Below, piece by piece: positions 1-8,767 of a stretch of DNA of 43,959 nucleotides. The notes beneath the pieces were generated by a model. That model was not told the DNA's origin, made no database searches, and saw nothing but the letters and a program-made list of their open reading frames with translations. Position numbers and translations under genes: made by a program. Position 1 is the stretch's first letter, and every line of letters starts with the position of its first letter. The stretch comes from Actinomycetota bacterium. GTDB taxonomy: Bacteria > Actinomycetota > Coriobacteriia > Anaerosomatales > UBA912. The stretch covers positions 1-43,959 of the forward strand of contig JAMDCK010000021.1 of assembly GCA_023488435.1 (NCBI GenBank), written 5' to 3'.

Positions 1-840
1 GAGCAGGGGCTTCTCGGCATACGCAAGGCGCTGGGGCTCTATGCGAACCTGCGGCCAGTCAAGCTCTTCCCAGCGCTCGTGGGTGCGTCCGCACTCAAGC
101 CTGAGGTGCTCGACGGCGTCGACATGCTCATCGTGCGCGAGCTGACTGGCGGACTTTACTTCGGCGAGAGGCAGCGCCTCTACAACGTGGCCGGCGCGGG
201 TACGGGCGGCGGGCCGGGCCAACGCGCGTTCGACACGATGGACTATCGCGAGTTCGAGGTCGAGCGCATCGCGCGCACCGCGTTCGAGGCCGCGCGGACG
301 CGGTCCGGGCGCGTTCACTCGGTCGACAAGGCCAACGTGCTCGAGACCAGCCGGATGTGGCGCGAGATCGTCCACCGCTTACACGCCGAGGAGTTCTCAG
401 ACATCGAGCTTGTCGACCAGCTCGTGGACAACACCGCGATGCAGCTCATCAGGTGGCCGGCCCAGTTCGATGTCATCGTCACCGAGAACATGTTCGGCGA
501 CATACTCTCCGACGAAGCTTCGATGCTCACAGGTTCACTCGGCATGCTTGCCAGCGCATCTCTGGGTGACGGCTCCGCGCTCTACGAGCCCAGCCACGGC
601 AGTGCGCCGGACATCGCAGGCCAAGGTGTCGCCAATCCGCTCGCGATGTTGCTCTCCGTCGAGCTGATGCTCAGACACAGTTTCGGCATGAACGATGCCG
701 CGGATCGCCTCTCCTCGGCGATCGAGCATGTACTCGCCGATGGCTGGCGGACCGCTGATATCGCGGATGAGACCACCTCCCCCGACAAGCGGGTCGGCAC
801 TTCGGCGATGGGAGACATGGTCGCCAGCCGCATAAACTGA
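1..840 (+). CDS. leuB: 3-isopropylmalate dehydrogenase, 3' part (5' end outside window)
   Basis: The frame is open from base 1, so this is the last 279 residues of a protein usually about 355 long; roughly 75-80 N-terminal residues are off the window. LeuB oxidatively decarboxylates 3-isopropylmalate with NAD+ in leucine synthesis. In organisms with citramalate synthase it also handles 3-methylmalate for isoleucine. Family signatures seen include the [14 protein letters not shown] segment, the VDNTAMQLI segment, the metal/substrate-binding [13 protein letters not shown] segment and the [12 protein letters not shown] segment near the NAD site. The closely related isocitrate and tartrate dehydrogenases are less likely given the nearby cimA and ilvE. 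Identification is by motif recognition. Confidence 0.95.
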   Translation, partial: EQGLLGIRKALGLYANLRPVKLFPALVGASALKPEVLDGVDMLIVRELTGGLYFGERQRLYNVAGAGTGGGPGQRAFDTMDYREFEVERIARTAFEAARTRSGRVHSVDKANVLETSRMWREIVHRLHAEEFSDIELVDQLVDNTAMQLIRWPAQFDVIVTENMFGDILSDEASMLTGSLGMLASASLGDGSALYEPSHGSAPDIAGQGVANPLAMLLSVELMLRHSFGMNDAADRLSSAIEHVLADGWRTADIADETTSPDKRVGTSAMGDMVASRIN

Positions 841-856
841 GGATAGGCTCCCCGAC

Positions 857-3800
857 ATGCATGCTGCTCAACAATCGAAGTCATCGCCACCAGCCTGGCT
901 CATCGTCAGCACGGTTTCGGCCTTGGTGCTGATCGGTGTCGGTGGCTACTTGCTCTTCCTCACCCAGCGCGATTTCTTCGATGAGAGCGCCAAACACTCC
1001 CTCACGACAGTTTCTGCCGTCAAAGTCGACCAGATCGTGCAGTGGCGTGAAGAGCGTTTTCGGGACGCCGGTCATGTGACGGCCTCTATCGGCGCGACAA
1101 GGGTTGCGGTGTGGATTGAAGAGCCCGACAGCCTCGACGAGGCGCTTGTTGCCCAGTGGCTTTCGACTTCGTACGCTCCCAGCTACTACACGGGAGCGAC
1201 CATAGCCGATGGTTCCGGTTTGATTAGAATGACTTCAGGCGCGGTGAGTCCGCACATGACTGACCCGCTGCTTCGCGCCATTGAGAAAGCGATGCAGACG
1301 GGGCAGCCGCAGATCACCGATCCCTATGTCGCAGCCGAGGGAGAACATGCAAAGGTGCATCTAGTGGCACCGCTCTTCGATTCCACCGCCGTAGAGCGGC
1401 AAGTCACAGGTGTTGTGTTCCTTTGCATGAACGCCGAGGCTACTCTCTTTCCGCTGATCGCCGTGGATCCGCTCGGCAGTGAAACTGCCGAGACCGTGCT
1501 GCTCAGACGTGACGGCGAATACGTCCACTTCCTCAACAATCTACGACATGTCGATAATTCCGATCTGTCCTTCAGGGTTCCGCTGACTCGCACCGGCGTC
1601 CCCGCCGTCAACGCGGTGCTTGGAGAGATCGGGACGATGCACGGAGAAGACTACAGAGGCGTGCGTGTACTTGCTAGGTTAGATCAAGTTCCAAGCACTC
1701 CTTGGAGTGTCGTTACCAAGATCGACGAGGAAGAGGTATTCGCGGGGTGGCGGCTCGAAGCGTGGACGATATGGATCGGCACCTTGATTCTGATGCCCTC
1801 AGCCGTCGGCACTGCGGGGATGATCAAGCAGCGGATCGACCTCTCTCAGAGGGCTGCCCTTTTCGAGTCGGAACGCGAGCGACTGGCGACTCAGCAAGCT
1901 CTGACCCTGAGCCAACAGTGGCTTTCTTTGGCATCAGAGGCGGCGAGCCAGGGATTTTGGGACTACGACATCCCAACGGGTCGGATTGAGATCAACCGCT
2001 CTTTCGCCACGATGTATGGATTCGACCCAGACACTTTCGTTGAATCGTACTCCGCGTGGGCAGGGCGACTCCATCCCGACGACAGGACCCGTGTTGAGGC
2101 CGAGTTGAGGGATTACATCGAGGGCGCAGCTCCCGAATACAGGGCTATATATCGAACGATGAATGCCGACGGGGCATGGCTGTGGACCCTGTGCATCGGG
2201 AGTGTCACTCACCGCGATGAGCAGGGCACTCCGTTGCGCATGCTCGGCGTTGACACGGACATCACCTCACTCAAAGAGGCGCAGATCGAAGCGGCGGCGG
2301 CTCGTCAGCTTCTGCAAGATATTCTCGACACCATTCCCGTCAGAGTCTTCTGGAAGGACCTTGAGTCGCGATACCTTGGATGCAATAAACCGTTTGCAGT
2401 CGATGCCGGGTATGCCTCGCCAGATGAAATTGCGGGCAAGAGCGACTATGACCTAAGTTGGGCGGAAAAAGCCGAATCGTTCCGAGCCGACGATCGCAAT
2501 GTTATCGACAACGGGGCGATGCCGCTGGGAGTTGAGGAGCCCGGGCTGTCGGCAACAGGCGAGAGTATTTGGCTGCGCACCAACAAGGTTCCAATGCGGA
2601 ACGAACACGGGAGCATCATCGGGGTGATTGGCACTTATGAGGACATCACCTCAGAGAAGCTGACAAAACTCGAACTTGCGCAGCTCAACGAGAACCTCGA
2701 GCAGCTGGTGGATGAGCGCACCGAGGAGCTCTCAGCGGCCCTGCAGGAACTGCAGACCCTTTTCGAGGATCTCAGGGAGGTCAACGAGCAGCTCACTTCT
2801 GCCAACGAAGCGAAGACCGTGTTCCTGCGCTCGATGAGCCATGAGCTTCGGACGCCGTTGAACTCGGTGATTGGATTTTCGTCCCTGTTACTGCAAGGAG
2901 CAGCAGGGCCGACGACTGGGGAGCAAGAAAAGCAGCTTGAGATGATCAACCTATCCGGCAAGCATCTACTTGAGCTCATCAACGACATCCTCGATCTGTC
3001 GCGCATCGAGGCGGGTAGCGTCCAGCTGACACGCACGGTTTTCTCGGTGGAGGAGCTAGTGAGGGAAGTCGTGGAATCAGTAGCGCCTCAGGCGGCGAGC
3101 AAGTCGCTTTTGCTTTCGCACGAGGTATCCGAGCCAGCCCTTCTGCTGGATTCTGATCGCATCCGTGTCAGGCAGATACTGCTGAACCTGCTCGGCAACG
3201 CCATCAAGTTCACAGACGAGGGCTCGATCACAATCCGTGCGTGGCGCCCCGCCGACGGCGAGGTCGCCTTCTCGGTCATCGACACCGGCTGCGGGATTTC
3301 GGCCACAGATTATGAACGCATCTTCGAGGATTTCGTGAAGGCTCGACAAAATCCCCCATGTGCGGTGGAAGGCACTGGCCTAGGACTTCCGATATCCCGC
3401 ACCCTGACGACCTTGCTTGGCGGCACATTGACTGTCGAGAGCACTCCTGGCGAGGGTTCAACTTTCACTCTTCGGTTACCGGAAAGACCCGCGGGGGACT
3501 TCGACTCCACATGGATGAAAGGGGCACCGATGCTGAGAGGCGACGGTTACCGATTGAACAACGCGATACGCACATCCATTCTGACTTCAATCCTTGCGAT
3601 CACAGCACTCGGCATTATGGGGTGTACGACTCCCGAAGCGCCCACCGATGCACAAACGTCGGTCTTGGAGACCCCTGAAGAGGGCGCTGAGCGCCTCCTG
3701 ACCGAGCTCCCAACCTCAACCTTCACTGAGCAGCAAGCCCTCGAAGCCCGGGGCGCTCTTCGCGACGCGGTGATCGAAGGGGCTTCCTCATCTACCGACT

Positions 3801-4438
3801 GGCTTGCAATCAACGAGGATGGATCGTTCGAAGCCACCGGCATCTTGCAAGGGGGCGGCTCCTGGGATGGCGCCGGGGGCGAGCACATCCTCGTGGGACT
3901 CAAAGTCCCGCAGGTCGTTGGTGATGTGACCGTCTATCATGTCATCCCCCTGATCTTCGAGGCACAGGCCCAGGTCACAAGCAGGGGAGAGCAGCACTCC
4001 ATCGAGGCTGTGATGTGGCCCTCCGAGGGAGCATCGGTCGATTATGGTGGGTACTGGGCCACGGCGCGATTTTCGGTTCAAGACGGCTGGATCAGAGGTG
4101 AGTCCCTCGCCTTCACCGATCGGGAAGTCGTTTGGGGTGCTTGGCCGGATGACTATCCCGCATCGGCGGACACCTTCAATCTTGCAGGCTTTTTGGCTTG
4201 TTGGCTTTCTGCGGAGCCTGGGGAGCAGGGATTCGCAGGTAGTTTCGATGTGACGGTGGTGGACCATCTTGGGTCGGCGGCCATCTACCATGTGGCGCAG
4301 GTTTTCTACGAGCAGCAAGACGACGTTCCTGCTGGGCTACTGTTGATGTCGAGCGATGCATCGGAGCCCATCAAACCGCAGGCACTGGCAGTTCGCTTGG
4401 TCGATGATAAGCTGGTGGTCGATGGGGCGGATCGGTGA
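857..4438 (+). CDS. Membrane sensor histidine kinase (PAS-PAS-HisKA-HATPase), ORF continues in frame into a lipoprotein-like region
   Basis: A 1193-codon ORF. Residues 15-35 and about 303-323 are membrane helices enclosing a roughly 270-residue extracellular sensor, probably Cache-like. Two PAS domains follow (about 353-475 and 483-605), then a Glu/Leu-rich coiled coil. The HisKA H-box MSHELRTPLN has phospho-acceptor His662. The HATPase has N781 in the N box, DTGCGIS (D809) and GTGLGLPIS from 839. The kinase ends near residue 885. From residue 892 the same frame encodes a signal peptide with a lipobox and an extracytoplasmic domain, which is unusual for a kinase C-terminus. A ribosome-binding site and ATG at 3530, plus a TGA at 3516 in the +1 frame, suggest two genes joined by one extra base in the G5 run at 3493-3497. 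No response regulator is adjacent. The kinase call is firm; the single-protein reading is doubtful. Confidence 0.8.
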   Translation: MHAAQQSKSSPPAWLIVSTVSALVLIGVGGYLLFLTQRDFFDESAKHSLTTVSAVKVDQIVQWREERFRDAGHVTASIGATRVAVWIEEPDSLDEALVAQWLSTSYAPSYYTGATIADGSGLIRMTSGAVSPHMTDPLLRAIEKAMQTGQPQITDPYVAAEGEHAKVHLVAPLFDSTAVERQVTGVVFLCMNAEATLFPLIAVDPLGSETAETVLLRRDGEYVHFLNNLRHVDNSDLSFRVPLTRTGVPAVNAVLGEIGTMHGEDYRGVRVLARLDQVPSTPWSVVTKIDEEEVFAGWRLEAWTIWIGTLILMPSAVGTAGMIKQRIDLSQRAALFESERERLATQQALTLSQQWLSLASEAASQGFWDYDIPTGRIEINRSFATMYGFDPDTFVESYSAWAGRLHPDDRTRVEAELRDYIEGAAPEYRAIYRTMNADGAWLWTLCIGSVTHRDEQGTPLRMLGVDTDITSLKEAQIEAAAARQLLQDILDTIPVRVFWKDLESRYLGCNKPFAVDAGYASPDEIAGKSDYDLSWAEKAESFRADDRNVIDNGAMPLGVEEPGLSATGESIWLRTNKVPMRNEHGSIIGVIGTYEDITSEKLTKLELAQLNENLEQLVDERTEELSAALQELQTLFEDLREVNEQLTSANEAKTVFLRSMSHELRTPLNSVIGFSSLLLQGAAGPTTGEQEKQLEMINLSGKHLLELINDILDLSRIEAGSVQLTRTVFSVEELVREVVESVAPQAASKSLLLSHEVSEPALLLDSDRIRVRQILLNLLGNAIKFTDEGSITIRAWRPADGEVAFSVIDTGCGISATDYERIFEDFVKARQNPPCAVEGTGLGLPISRTLTTLLGGTLTVESTPGEGSTFTLRLPERPAGDFDSTWMKGAPMLRGDGYRLNNAIRTSILTSILAITALGIMGCTTPEAPTDAQTSVLETPEEGAERLLTELPTSTFTEQQALEARGALRDAVIEGASSSTDWLAINEDGSFEATGILQGGGSWDGAGGEHILVGLKVPQVVGDVTVYHVIPLIFEAQAQVTSRGEQHSIEAVMWPSEGASVDYGGYWATARFSVQDGWIRGESLAFTDREVVWGAWPDDYPASADTFNLAGFLACWLSAEPGEQGFAGSFDVTVVDHLGSAAIYHVAQVFYEQQDDVPAGLLLMSSDASEPIKPQALAVRLVDDKLVVDGADR
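3517..3524 (+). promoter_or_regulatory. Ribosome-binding site supporting a separate lipoprotein start
   Basis: GAAAGGGG sits 5 bases before the ATG at 3530, which begins a signal peptide. It overlaps an out-of-frame TGA (3516-3518) that would end the kinase after a one-base frameshift. The arrangement looks like an ordinary two-gene junction. Confidence 0.5.
3530..4438 (+). CDS. Putative lipoprotein, possible independent gene inside the 3' end of the kinase ORF
   Basis: Reading from the internal ATG at 3530 gives 302 residues. They begin with a basic/hydrophobic signal peptide ending in a lipobox (LGIMGC, Cys32), then a Thr/Pro/Glu linker and a roughly 250-residue mixed alpha/beta domain I do not recognise. 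GAAAGGGG at 3517-3524 lies 5 bases before this ATG, a good Shine-Dalgarno placement. The lipobox and linker are typical of a surface lipoprotein. As written, the sequence joins it in frame to the histidine kinase. If the G5 run at 3493-3497 had four G's, the kinase would stop at TGA 3516-3518 and this would be a normal downstream gene. The function is unknown; a partner sensing protein for the kinase is only a guess. The stop overlaps a possible GTG start at 4435. Confidence 0.55.
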   Translation: MLRGDGYRLNNAIRTSILTSILAITALGIMGCTTPEAPTDAQTSVLETPEEGAERLLTELPTSTFTEQQALEARGALRDAVIEGASSSTDWLAINEDGSFEATGILQGGGSWDGAGGEHILVGLKVPQVVGDVTVYHVIPLIFEAQAQVTSRGEQHSIEAVMWPSEGASVDYGGYWATARFSVQDGWIRGESLAFTDREVVWGAWPDDYPASADTFNLAGFLACWLSAEPGEQGFAGSFDVTVVDHLGSAAIYHVAQVFYEQQDDVPAGLLLMSSDASEPIKPQALAVRLVDDKLVVDGADR

Positions 4439-4488
4439 CGGGCAACCGAGCTCCAAGCGAATGCGCCGATCTTGGAGGGAGTGCACCC

Positions 4489-4869
4489 GTGGGGAGAAGC
4501 GCCTGGATGAGATATGCTGTTCGACTGCTCGGAGTGATTGCGCTCCAAGCAGCTTTCTTCCTCGTTGCGATCCTCGTCGTGATTCCAGCGCTGCCCCAGA
4601 CCGCTGAGGCGATCCGGGCTGTAGTCATCGTCACCGGATACCTGTTGCCTCTAGCGCCAGGGCTATTGGTCCCCCGAGAGTGGACGGCGCGTCGCCGGTT
4701 GATCGTCTCGGGCGCTTCAACTGCTGTCTTGGCATCGATCCTCAACGTCGAAGCACCTGCGATCGGTCTCAGTGCCGAGGTCGGACTCTTGTTCTTCGCA
4801 GTGCAAGTCTTTCTGTCCTCACTGATCTCGCTCTTTCCAGAGAAATCCACGCAGCCACAGACCACGTAG
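4489..4869 (+). CDS. Small four-helix membrane protein of unknown function
   Basis: About 126 residues with four predicted membrane helices: one after the start (YAVRLLGVIALQAAFF region), one around AVVIVTGYLLPLAPG, one around IVSGASTAVLASI, and one around LLFFAVQVFLSSLISLF. The last helix is followed by a short polar tail. I chose GTG 4489 because GGAGGG at 4474-4479 is well placed. A longer form from GTG 4435, overlapping the previous stop as GTGA, and a shorter one from ATG 4507 are also possible. No conserved family is recognised. Its position right after the lipoprotein suggests co-transcription with the kinase/lipoprotein locus. Confidence 0.6.
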   Translation: MGRSAWMRYAVRLLGVIALQAAFFLVAILVVIPALPQTAEAIRAVVIVTGYLLPLAPGLLVPREWTARRRLIVSGASTAVLASILNVEAPAIGLSAEVGLLFFAVQVFLSSLISLFPEKSTQPQTT

Positions 4870-4975
4870 CTTTCAGTCCCAGACACCCGGATCACACCGC
4901 CCCTGTCATGGCACCGCCGCTTTGGAGTAAACTGTGAGGCTACAACGGGCGAAGCGGAAGTGAAGGGGTGCACAG

Positions 4976-5890
4976 ATGGCTCTATCCAAGGCCGAGAAGA
5001 TATGGATGGACGGCGAACTCGTCGACTGGGACAAGGCGCAGGTCCACGTGCTCACACACGCTCTCCACTACGGCTCCGGGGTTTTTGAAGGCATCCGCTG
5101 CTACAAGACCGACGACGGCCCCGCTGTCTTCCGCCTGACAGAGCACATGGAGCGCCTGGAGCGTAGCGCTGCGATGCTCCTGATGGATATAGGCTACAGC
5201 GTCGACGAGACGGTCGCCGCGGTCAAAGACCTCATCCGAGTCAACCGCCTTCAGTCCTGCTACGTGCGTCCACTCGTCTTCCGCGGCTACGGTGTCATGG
5301 GCCTTGATCCGCTCCCGGCACCGGTCGGCATAGCCATCGCGGCATGGCCGTGGGCGACCTATCTGGGCGAGGAAGCCATCAAGCACGGCGTGGCCGTCGG
5401 CGTCTCGAGCTGGAGACAGCGCGGGATCAACTCGACCCCACCGGCGATCAAGGCCACCGGTCAGTACATCAACTCCTCGCTCGCCAGGATCGAAGCGAAC
5501 CGACATGGCTACGCCGAAGCGGTGCTTCTGAACGAGGAAGGTAAGGTTTGCGAAGGGACCGGCGAGAACCTCTTCATCATCAAGAAGGGTGTGATCCACA
5601 CACCGCCTGTCTCGGACGGCATCCTTGAAGGCATCACGCGCGACAGCATCATGAATCTTGCCTGCGCACTGGGCATCGAGGTCAGGGAGACCTCGCTCGT
5701 GCGCACCGACCTCTACACAGCCGACGAGATGTTCATGACCGGCTCAGCAGCTGAGGTCGTCCCCGTCAACTCGGTCGACGGCCGAGTGATAGGGGAGCCT
5801 GGACCGATCACGGTGGAGCTGCAGAAGTACTTCTTCCGAGTCGTGGAGGGCAAGGAACCGGCTTTCGCACACTGGATCGAGCATGTATAA
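4976..5890 (+). CDS. ilvE: Branched-chain amino acid aminotransferase
   Basis: A 304-residue fold-type IV PLP enzyme that performs the last transamination giving valine, leucine and isoleucine from their 2-oxo acids with glutamate. The start at ATG 4976 is preceded by AAGGGG. Family features are HYGSGVFEGIRCY near the N-terminus, the PLP lysine K159 in PPAIKATGQYINSSLA, EGTGENLFIIKKGV and the C-terminal FMTGSAAEVVPV segment. The length is normal for IlvE (about 300-310). It lies between leuB and cimA, which fits branched-chain amino acid synthesis. A D-amino acid aminotransferase is less likely because of the EGIRCY and GTGENLF motifs and the context. Confidence 0.95.
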   Translation: MALSKAEKIWMDGELVDWDKAQVHVLTHALHYGSGVFEGIRCYKTDDGPAVFRLTEHMERLERSAAMLLMDIGYSVDETVAAVKDLIRVNRLQSCYVRPLVFRGYGVMGLDPLPAPVGIAIAAWPWATYLGEEAIKHGVAVGVSSWRQRGINSTPPAIKATGQYINSSLARIEANRHGYAEAVLLNEEGKVCEGTGENLFIIKKGVIHTPPVSDGILEGITRDSIMNLACALGIEVRETSLVRTDLYTADEMFMTGSAAEVVPVNSVDGRVIGEPGPITVELQKYFFRVVEGKEPAFAHWIEHV

Positions 5891-5921
5891 CCGGACACGA
5901 CCCGCAGGGTAGGCGACTCGG

Positions 5922-7508
5922 ATGATCACTCTTTACGACACCACACTGCGCGACGGGACCCAGCGAGAGGGCCTCACGCTTTCGGTTGGAGACAAGATCC
6001 GCATCGCCCAACGCCTCGACGTCCTCGGCATACACTACATCGAGGGCGGATTCCCGGGTTCCAACCCAAAGGACGCCGAGTTCTTCAAGCGCGTCCGCGA
6101 CGTTGCGTTCGAGAACGCTCAGATCACCGCCTTTGGCGCTACCTGCCGAAAGGGTGCCTCGGCGGAGACCGATCCGGGACTTCTGGCGTTGCTGGAGACC
6201 GGGTGTGACACGCTGTGCATCTTCGGTAAGGCGTGGGATCTCCACGTGACCGAGGCGCTCGGTGCGACTCTGGCTGAGAACGTGCGCATGGTCCACGATA
6301 GCGTCGCTTTCCTCAAGGCGGCCGGCAAGCAGGTCTTCTTCGATGCTGAGCACTTCTTCGACGGCTACGCCAACGATGCGTCATATGCGATCGAGGTGTG
6401 TCAGGCGGCTGCTTCGGCCGGTGCGGATGCGATCGTGCTCTGTGACACGAACGGCGGCATGATGCCACATCAGGTGCTCTCGGCAGTGACTGCGATGTCG
6501 CTAGTCATCGATGCGCCGTTGGGGATCCACGCTCACAACGATACCGGTTGCGCCGTGGCCAACTCGCTGCTTGCGGTCGAGGCTGGCTGCGTCCAGGTTC
6601 AGGGAACCGCGAACGGTTATGGCGAGCGCGCTGGCAACGCCGACCTGCTGACGATCATCCCGTCGCTCGTGCTCAAGATGGGCAAGGAGTGCATCACCAA
6701 AGAGCAGCTCAAGCTGCTCACAGAGGTCAGCCACTTCATCGCCGAGACAGCCAACCTCTCGCCTTACCCGCATCAGCCCTATGTGGGCATCTCGGCGTTC
6801 GCGCACAAAGGCGGCGTGCACGCTAGCGCCGCGGCGAAGCTGCCCGAGGCTTACGAGCACATCGACCCTGCGTCGGTGGGCAATCTCGCACGAGTGGTCG
6901 TGAGCGAACTCGCCGGCCGAGCGTCCTTGACGATGAAGGCGAAGGAGATGGGCATCGACCTTACCGGTGATGCCGAGACGGTCGCCGAAGTCCTCGACAG
7001 CATCAAGCAGCTCGAGCACGAGGGTTACAGCTTCGAGACCGCGGACGGATCGCTCGAACTGATGTTGCGCAAGAAGCTGGGTACCTACGAGCCGCTTTTC
7101 CGCCTCGAGTCGTTCCGCTGCATCATGGAGAAGCGCGAGGACGGCAAAGTGGCGACCGAAGCGACCATCAAGATCCACGTCGGCGGCCACCGGTATATCG
7201 CAACCGCCGAAGGCAACGGTCCGGTCAACGCTTTGGACAAGGCGCTCCGAATCGCGATGGGCAGATTCTATCCGCACCTGGAGGACTTCGAGCTCGTCGA
7301 CTACAAAGTGCGGGTCCTGGAGGAGAAGAAGGGGACTGCGGCAGTCACCCGAGTTCTCATTGAGACGAGCGATGGCGAGAAGTCTTGGGGGACGGTGGGC
7401 GTTAGCGAGAATATCATCGAGGCATCGTGGGATGCGCTCGTCGATGGAGTGGAGCACGGGCTGGCCCATCCGCTGGCGCAGTGTGATCACGGCCCGAAGA
7501 CTGCATAG
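5922..7508 (+). CDS. cimA: Citramalate synthase
   Basis: A 528-residue DRE-TIM metallolyase that condenses acetyl-CoA with pyruvate to (R)-citramalate, the entry to threonine-independent isoleucine synthesis. The N-terminal YDTTLRDGTQREG motif supplies the catalytic Arg10/Asp11. The metal-binding HxH is H203/H205 in GIHAHNDTG. The KAWDLHVTEALG stretch and GGVHASA segment are typical of the CimA branch. The C-terminal part (about 390-510) matches the LeuA-type dimer/regulatory domain that binds the end-product amino acid. Length (about 530) and motifs favour CimA over 2-isopropylmalate or homocitrate synthase. It lies 31 bases after ilvE, probably co-transcribed. Feedback inhibition by isoleucine is expected from the family. 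Confidence 0.92.
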   Translation: MITLYDTTLRDGTQREGLTLSVGDKIRIAQRLDVLGIHYIEGGFPGSNPKDAEFFKRVRDVAFENAQITAFGATCRKGASAETDPGLLALLETGCDTLCIFGKAWDLHVTEALGATLAENVRMVHDSVAFLKAAGKQVFFDAEHFFDGYANDASYAIEVCQAAASAGADAIVLCDTNGGMMPHQVLSAVTAMSLVIDAPLGIHAHNDTGCAVANSLLAVEAGCVQVQGTANGYGERAGNADLLTIIPSLVLKMGKECITKEQLKLLTEVSHFIAETANLSPYPHQPYVGISAFAHKGGVHASAAAKLPEAYEHIDPASVGNLARVVVSELAGRASLTMKAKEMGIDLTGDAETVAEVLDSIKQLEHEGYSFETADGSLELMLRKKLGTYEPLFRLESFRCIMEKREDGKVATEATIKIHVGGHRYIATAEGNGPVNALDKALRIAMGRFYPHLEDFELVDYKVRVLEEKKGTAAVTRVLIETSDGEKSWGTVGVSENIIEASWDALVDGVEHGLAHPLAQCDHGPKTA

Positions 7509-7584
7509 ACGATAAAGGATTCGCGGCTTCCGTATGGAATCTATAGACCAGGGGTACGGCATAGATGAGATCCGGAGGCGCAAG

Positions 7585-8334
7585 ATGCGCGTCGTCAGAG
7601 TCCTTAGCGACTGTGATTGCCGCTATGGACTAGCGGACGCTCAGACCGTCACTCTGATCTCCGACGAGCCTTTTGCGGCGTGGGAGACGGAGCGCACCCT
7701 ATCACTGCACGAGGCATCACTCCTCACCCCTGTCGTTCCAACAAAGATCGTCTGTGTGGGCCTGAACTATCGAGGACATGCAGCTGAGTTGGGCCAGCCG
7801 ATTCCGCAAGAGCCGGTGATCTTCCTCAAGCCCCCGACCACCATCAACAAACCTGAAGGCGAGATCGTCATCCCGCCGGGCATCGGTCAGGTCGATTACG
7901 AGGCCGAACTGGCAGTGGTCATCGGTAGGCACACGCATAATGCCTCGCCTGCCGAAGCCAGACAGAGCATCCTTGGCTACACCTGCGCTAACGACGTGAC
8001 CGCTCGCGAAATCCAACGCCGCGACGGCCAGTGGACCCGCGCCAAGAGCTTCGACGGCTTCTGCCCTTTGGGGCCTTGGGTCGAGACCGACGTCGAGCCC
8101 GACGACCTCCTCGTCGAGGCGATCATCAACGGCGAGGTGAGGCAGGCTGCACGCACCAGCGAGATGATCTTCGGCGTGTACGATCTGGTGTCGTTCATCA
8201 GCGGGGTCATGACGCTTCTGCCCGGCGATGTGGTGCTCACGGGCACTCCGGCGGGGATAGGCGCAGTCCGCCCTGGAGACAAGGTCGAGGTGCGCATCGA
8301 GGGCATTGGCTCGCTTACGAACACTGTCGTCTGA
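7585..8334 (+). CDS. Fumarylacetoacetate hydrolase family protein
   Basis: A 249-residue protein of the FAH/MhpD/5-oxopent-3-ene-1,2,5-tricarboxylate decarboxylase superfamily, which acts on C-C bonds of 2-oxo acids with a divalent metal. Seen are the VCVGLNYRGHAAELG entry motif, FLKPPTTINKPEGEI, the metal-ligand segment VDYEAELAVVIG (Glu-x-Glu), the NDVTAREIQRRDGQWTRAKSFDGFCPLGPW segment split across its usual positions, and the C-terminal GDVVLTGTPAGIG. The frame is open from 7534, but I place the start at ATG 7585 because GGAGG at 7574-7578 is 6 bases upstream and homologues begin here. The true substrate (acylpyruvate, oxaloacetate or other) cannot be told from sequence. It lies 77 bases after cimA. 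Confidence 0.88.
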   Translation: MRVVRVLSDCDCRYGLADAQTVTLISDEPFAAWETERTLSLHEASLLTPVVPTKIVCVGLNYRGHAAELGQPIPQEPVIFLKPPTTINKPEGEIVIPPGIGQVDYEAELAVVIGRHTHNASPAEARQSILGYTCANDVTAREIQRRDGQWTRAKSFDGFCPLGPWVETDVEPDDLLVEAIINGEVRQAARTSEMIFGVYDLVSFISGVMTLLPGDVVLTGTPAGIGAVRPGDKVEVRIEGIGSLTNTVV

Positions 8335-8460
8335 AGGGCATGCGCCGTCTGTCGAATCGTGGCCGCCTTTCGGCTATGAGCGGACGCAATATGTCGTTTC
8401 GGGTGGTATCCTATCTACGATATGTTGTGCCCGACCGCCAATCCCTGGAGGAACCGCCGA

Positions 8461-8766
8461 GTGTCTGTCGATCGCCTTCGAACACCTGAGGTAGATGAAC
8501 TGCTGAGGGCTTTAGCCTCGATTCAGAACCCGGATGAAGCCTACGCGCTGCTGCAGGATCTGTGCACTGTGCGCGAGGTTCAGGACATGGCACAGCGGCT
8601 TCGAGTGGCGCGGATGTTGGCGGCAGGAGAGCACTACTCGGCGATTAGGCACTCCACGGGTGCTTCGGCGACCACGATCAGTCGAGTCAGCAAGGCACTG
8701 AACTACGGGGCCGATGGCTATCGCACGATCATCGCAAGGCTCGATGAGGGGCCAGGCGAGCGCTGA
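8461..8766 (+). CDS. TrpR/YerC-family DNA-binding regulator
   Basis: A 101-residue all-helical protein of the YerC/YecD type in the Trp-repressor superfamily. It has the ELLRALASIQNPDEAYALLQD helix region (residues differ in detail) and CTVREVQDMAQRLRVARML. The helix-turn-helix YSAIRHSTGASATTISRVSKAL is spread over the second half. The start is GTG 8461 with TGGAGGAA at 8446-8453; an upstream in-frame ATG at 8422 has no such site. The stop is 1 base before the dnaE start. TrpR-family proteins of this type have been described as histidine-biosynthesis repressors (HisR) in Firmicutes. The his operon lies one gene downstream, so that role is a reasonable inference here but unproven. Confidence 0.85.
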   Translation: MSVDRLRTPEVDELLRALASIQNPDEAYALLQDLCTVREVQDMAQRLRVARMLAAGEHYSAIRHSTGASATTISRVSKALNYGADGYRTIIARLDEGPGER

Positions 8767-8767
8767 C

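Noticed and set aside
6501-7583. A 360-codon minus-strand ORF opposite cimA
   Set aside because: It lies wholly across a gene with clear family motifs and shows no recognisable protein features; long antisense frames are expected in GC-rich DNA.
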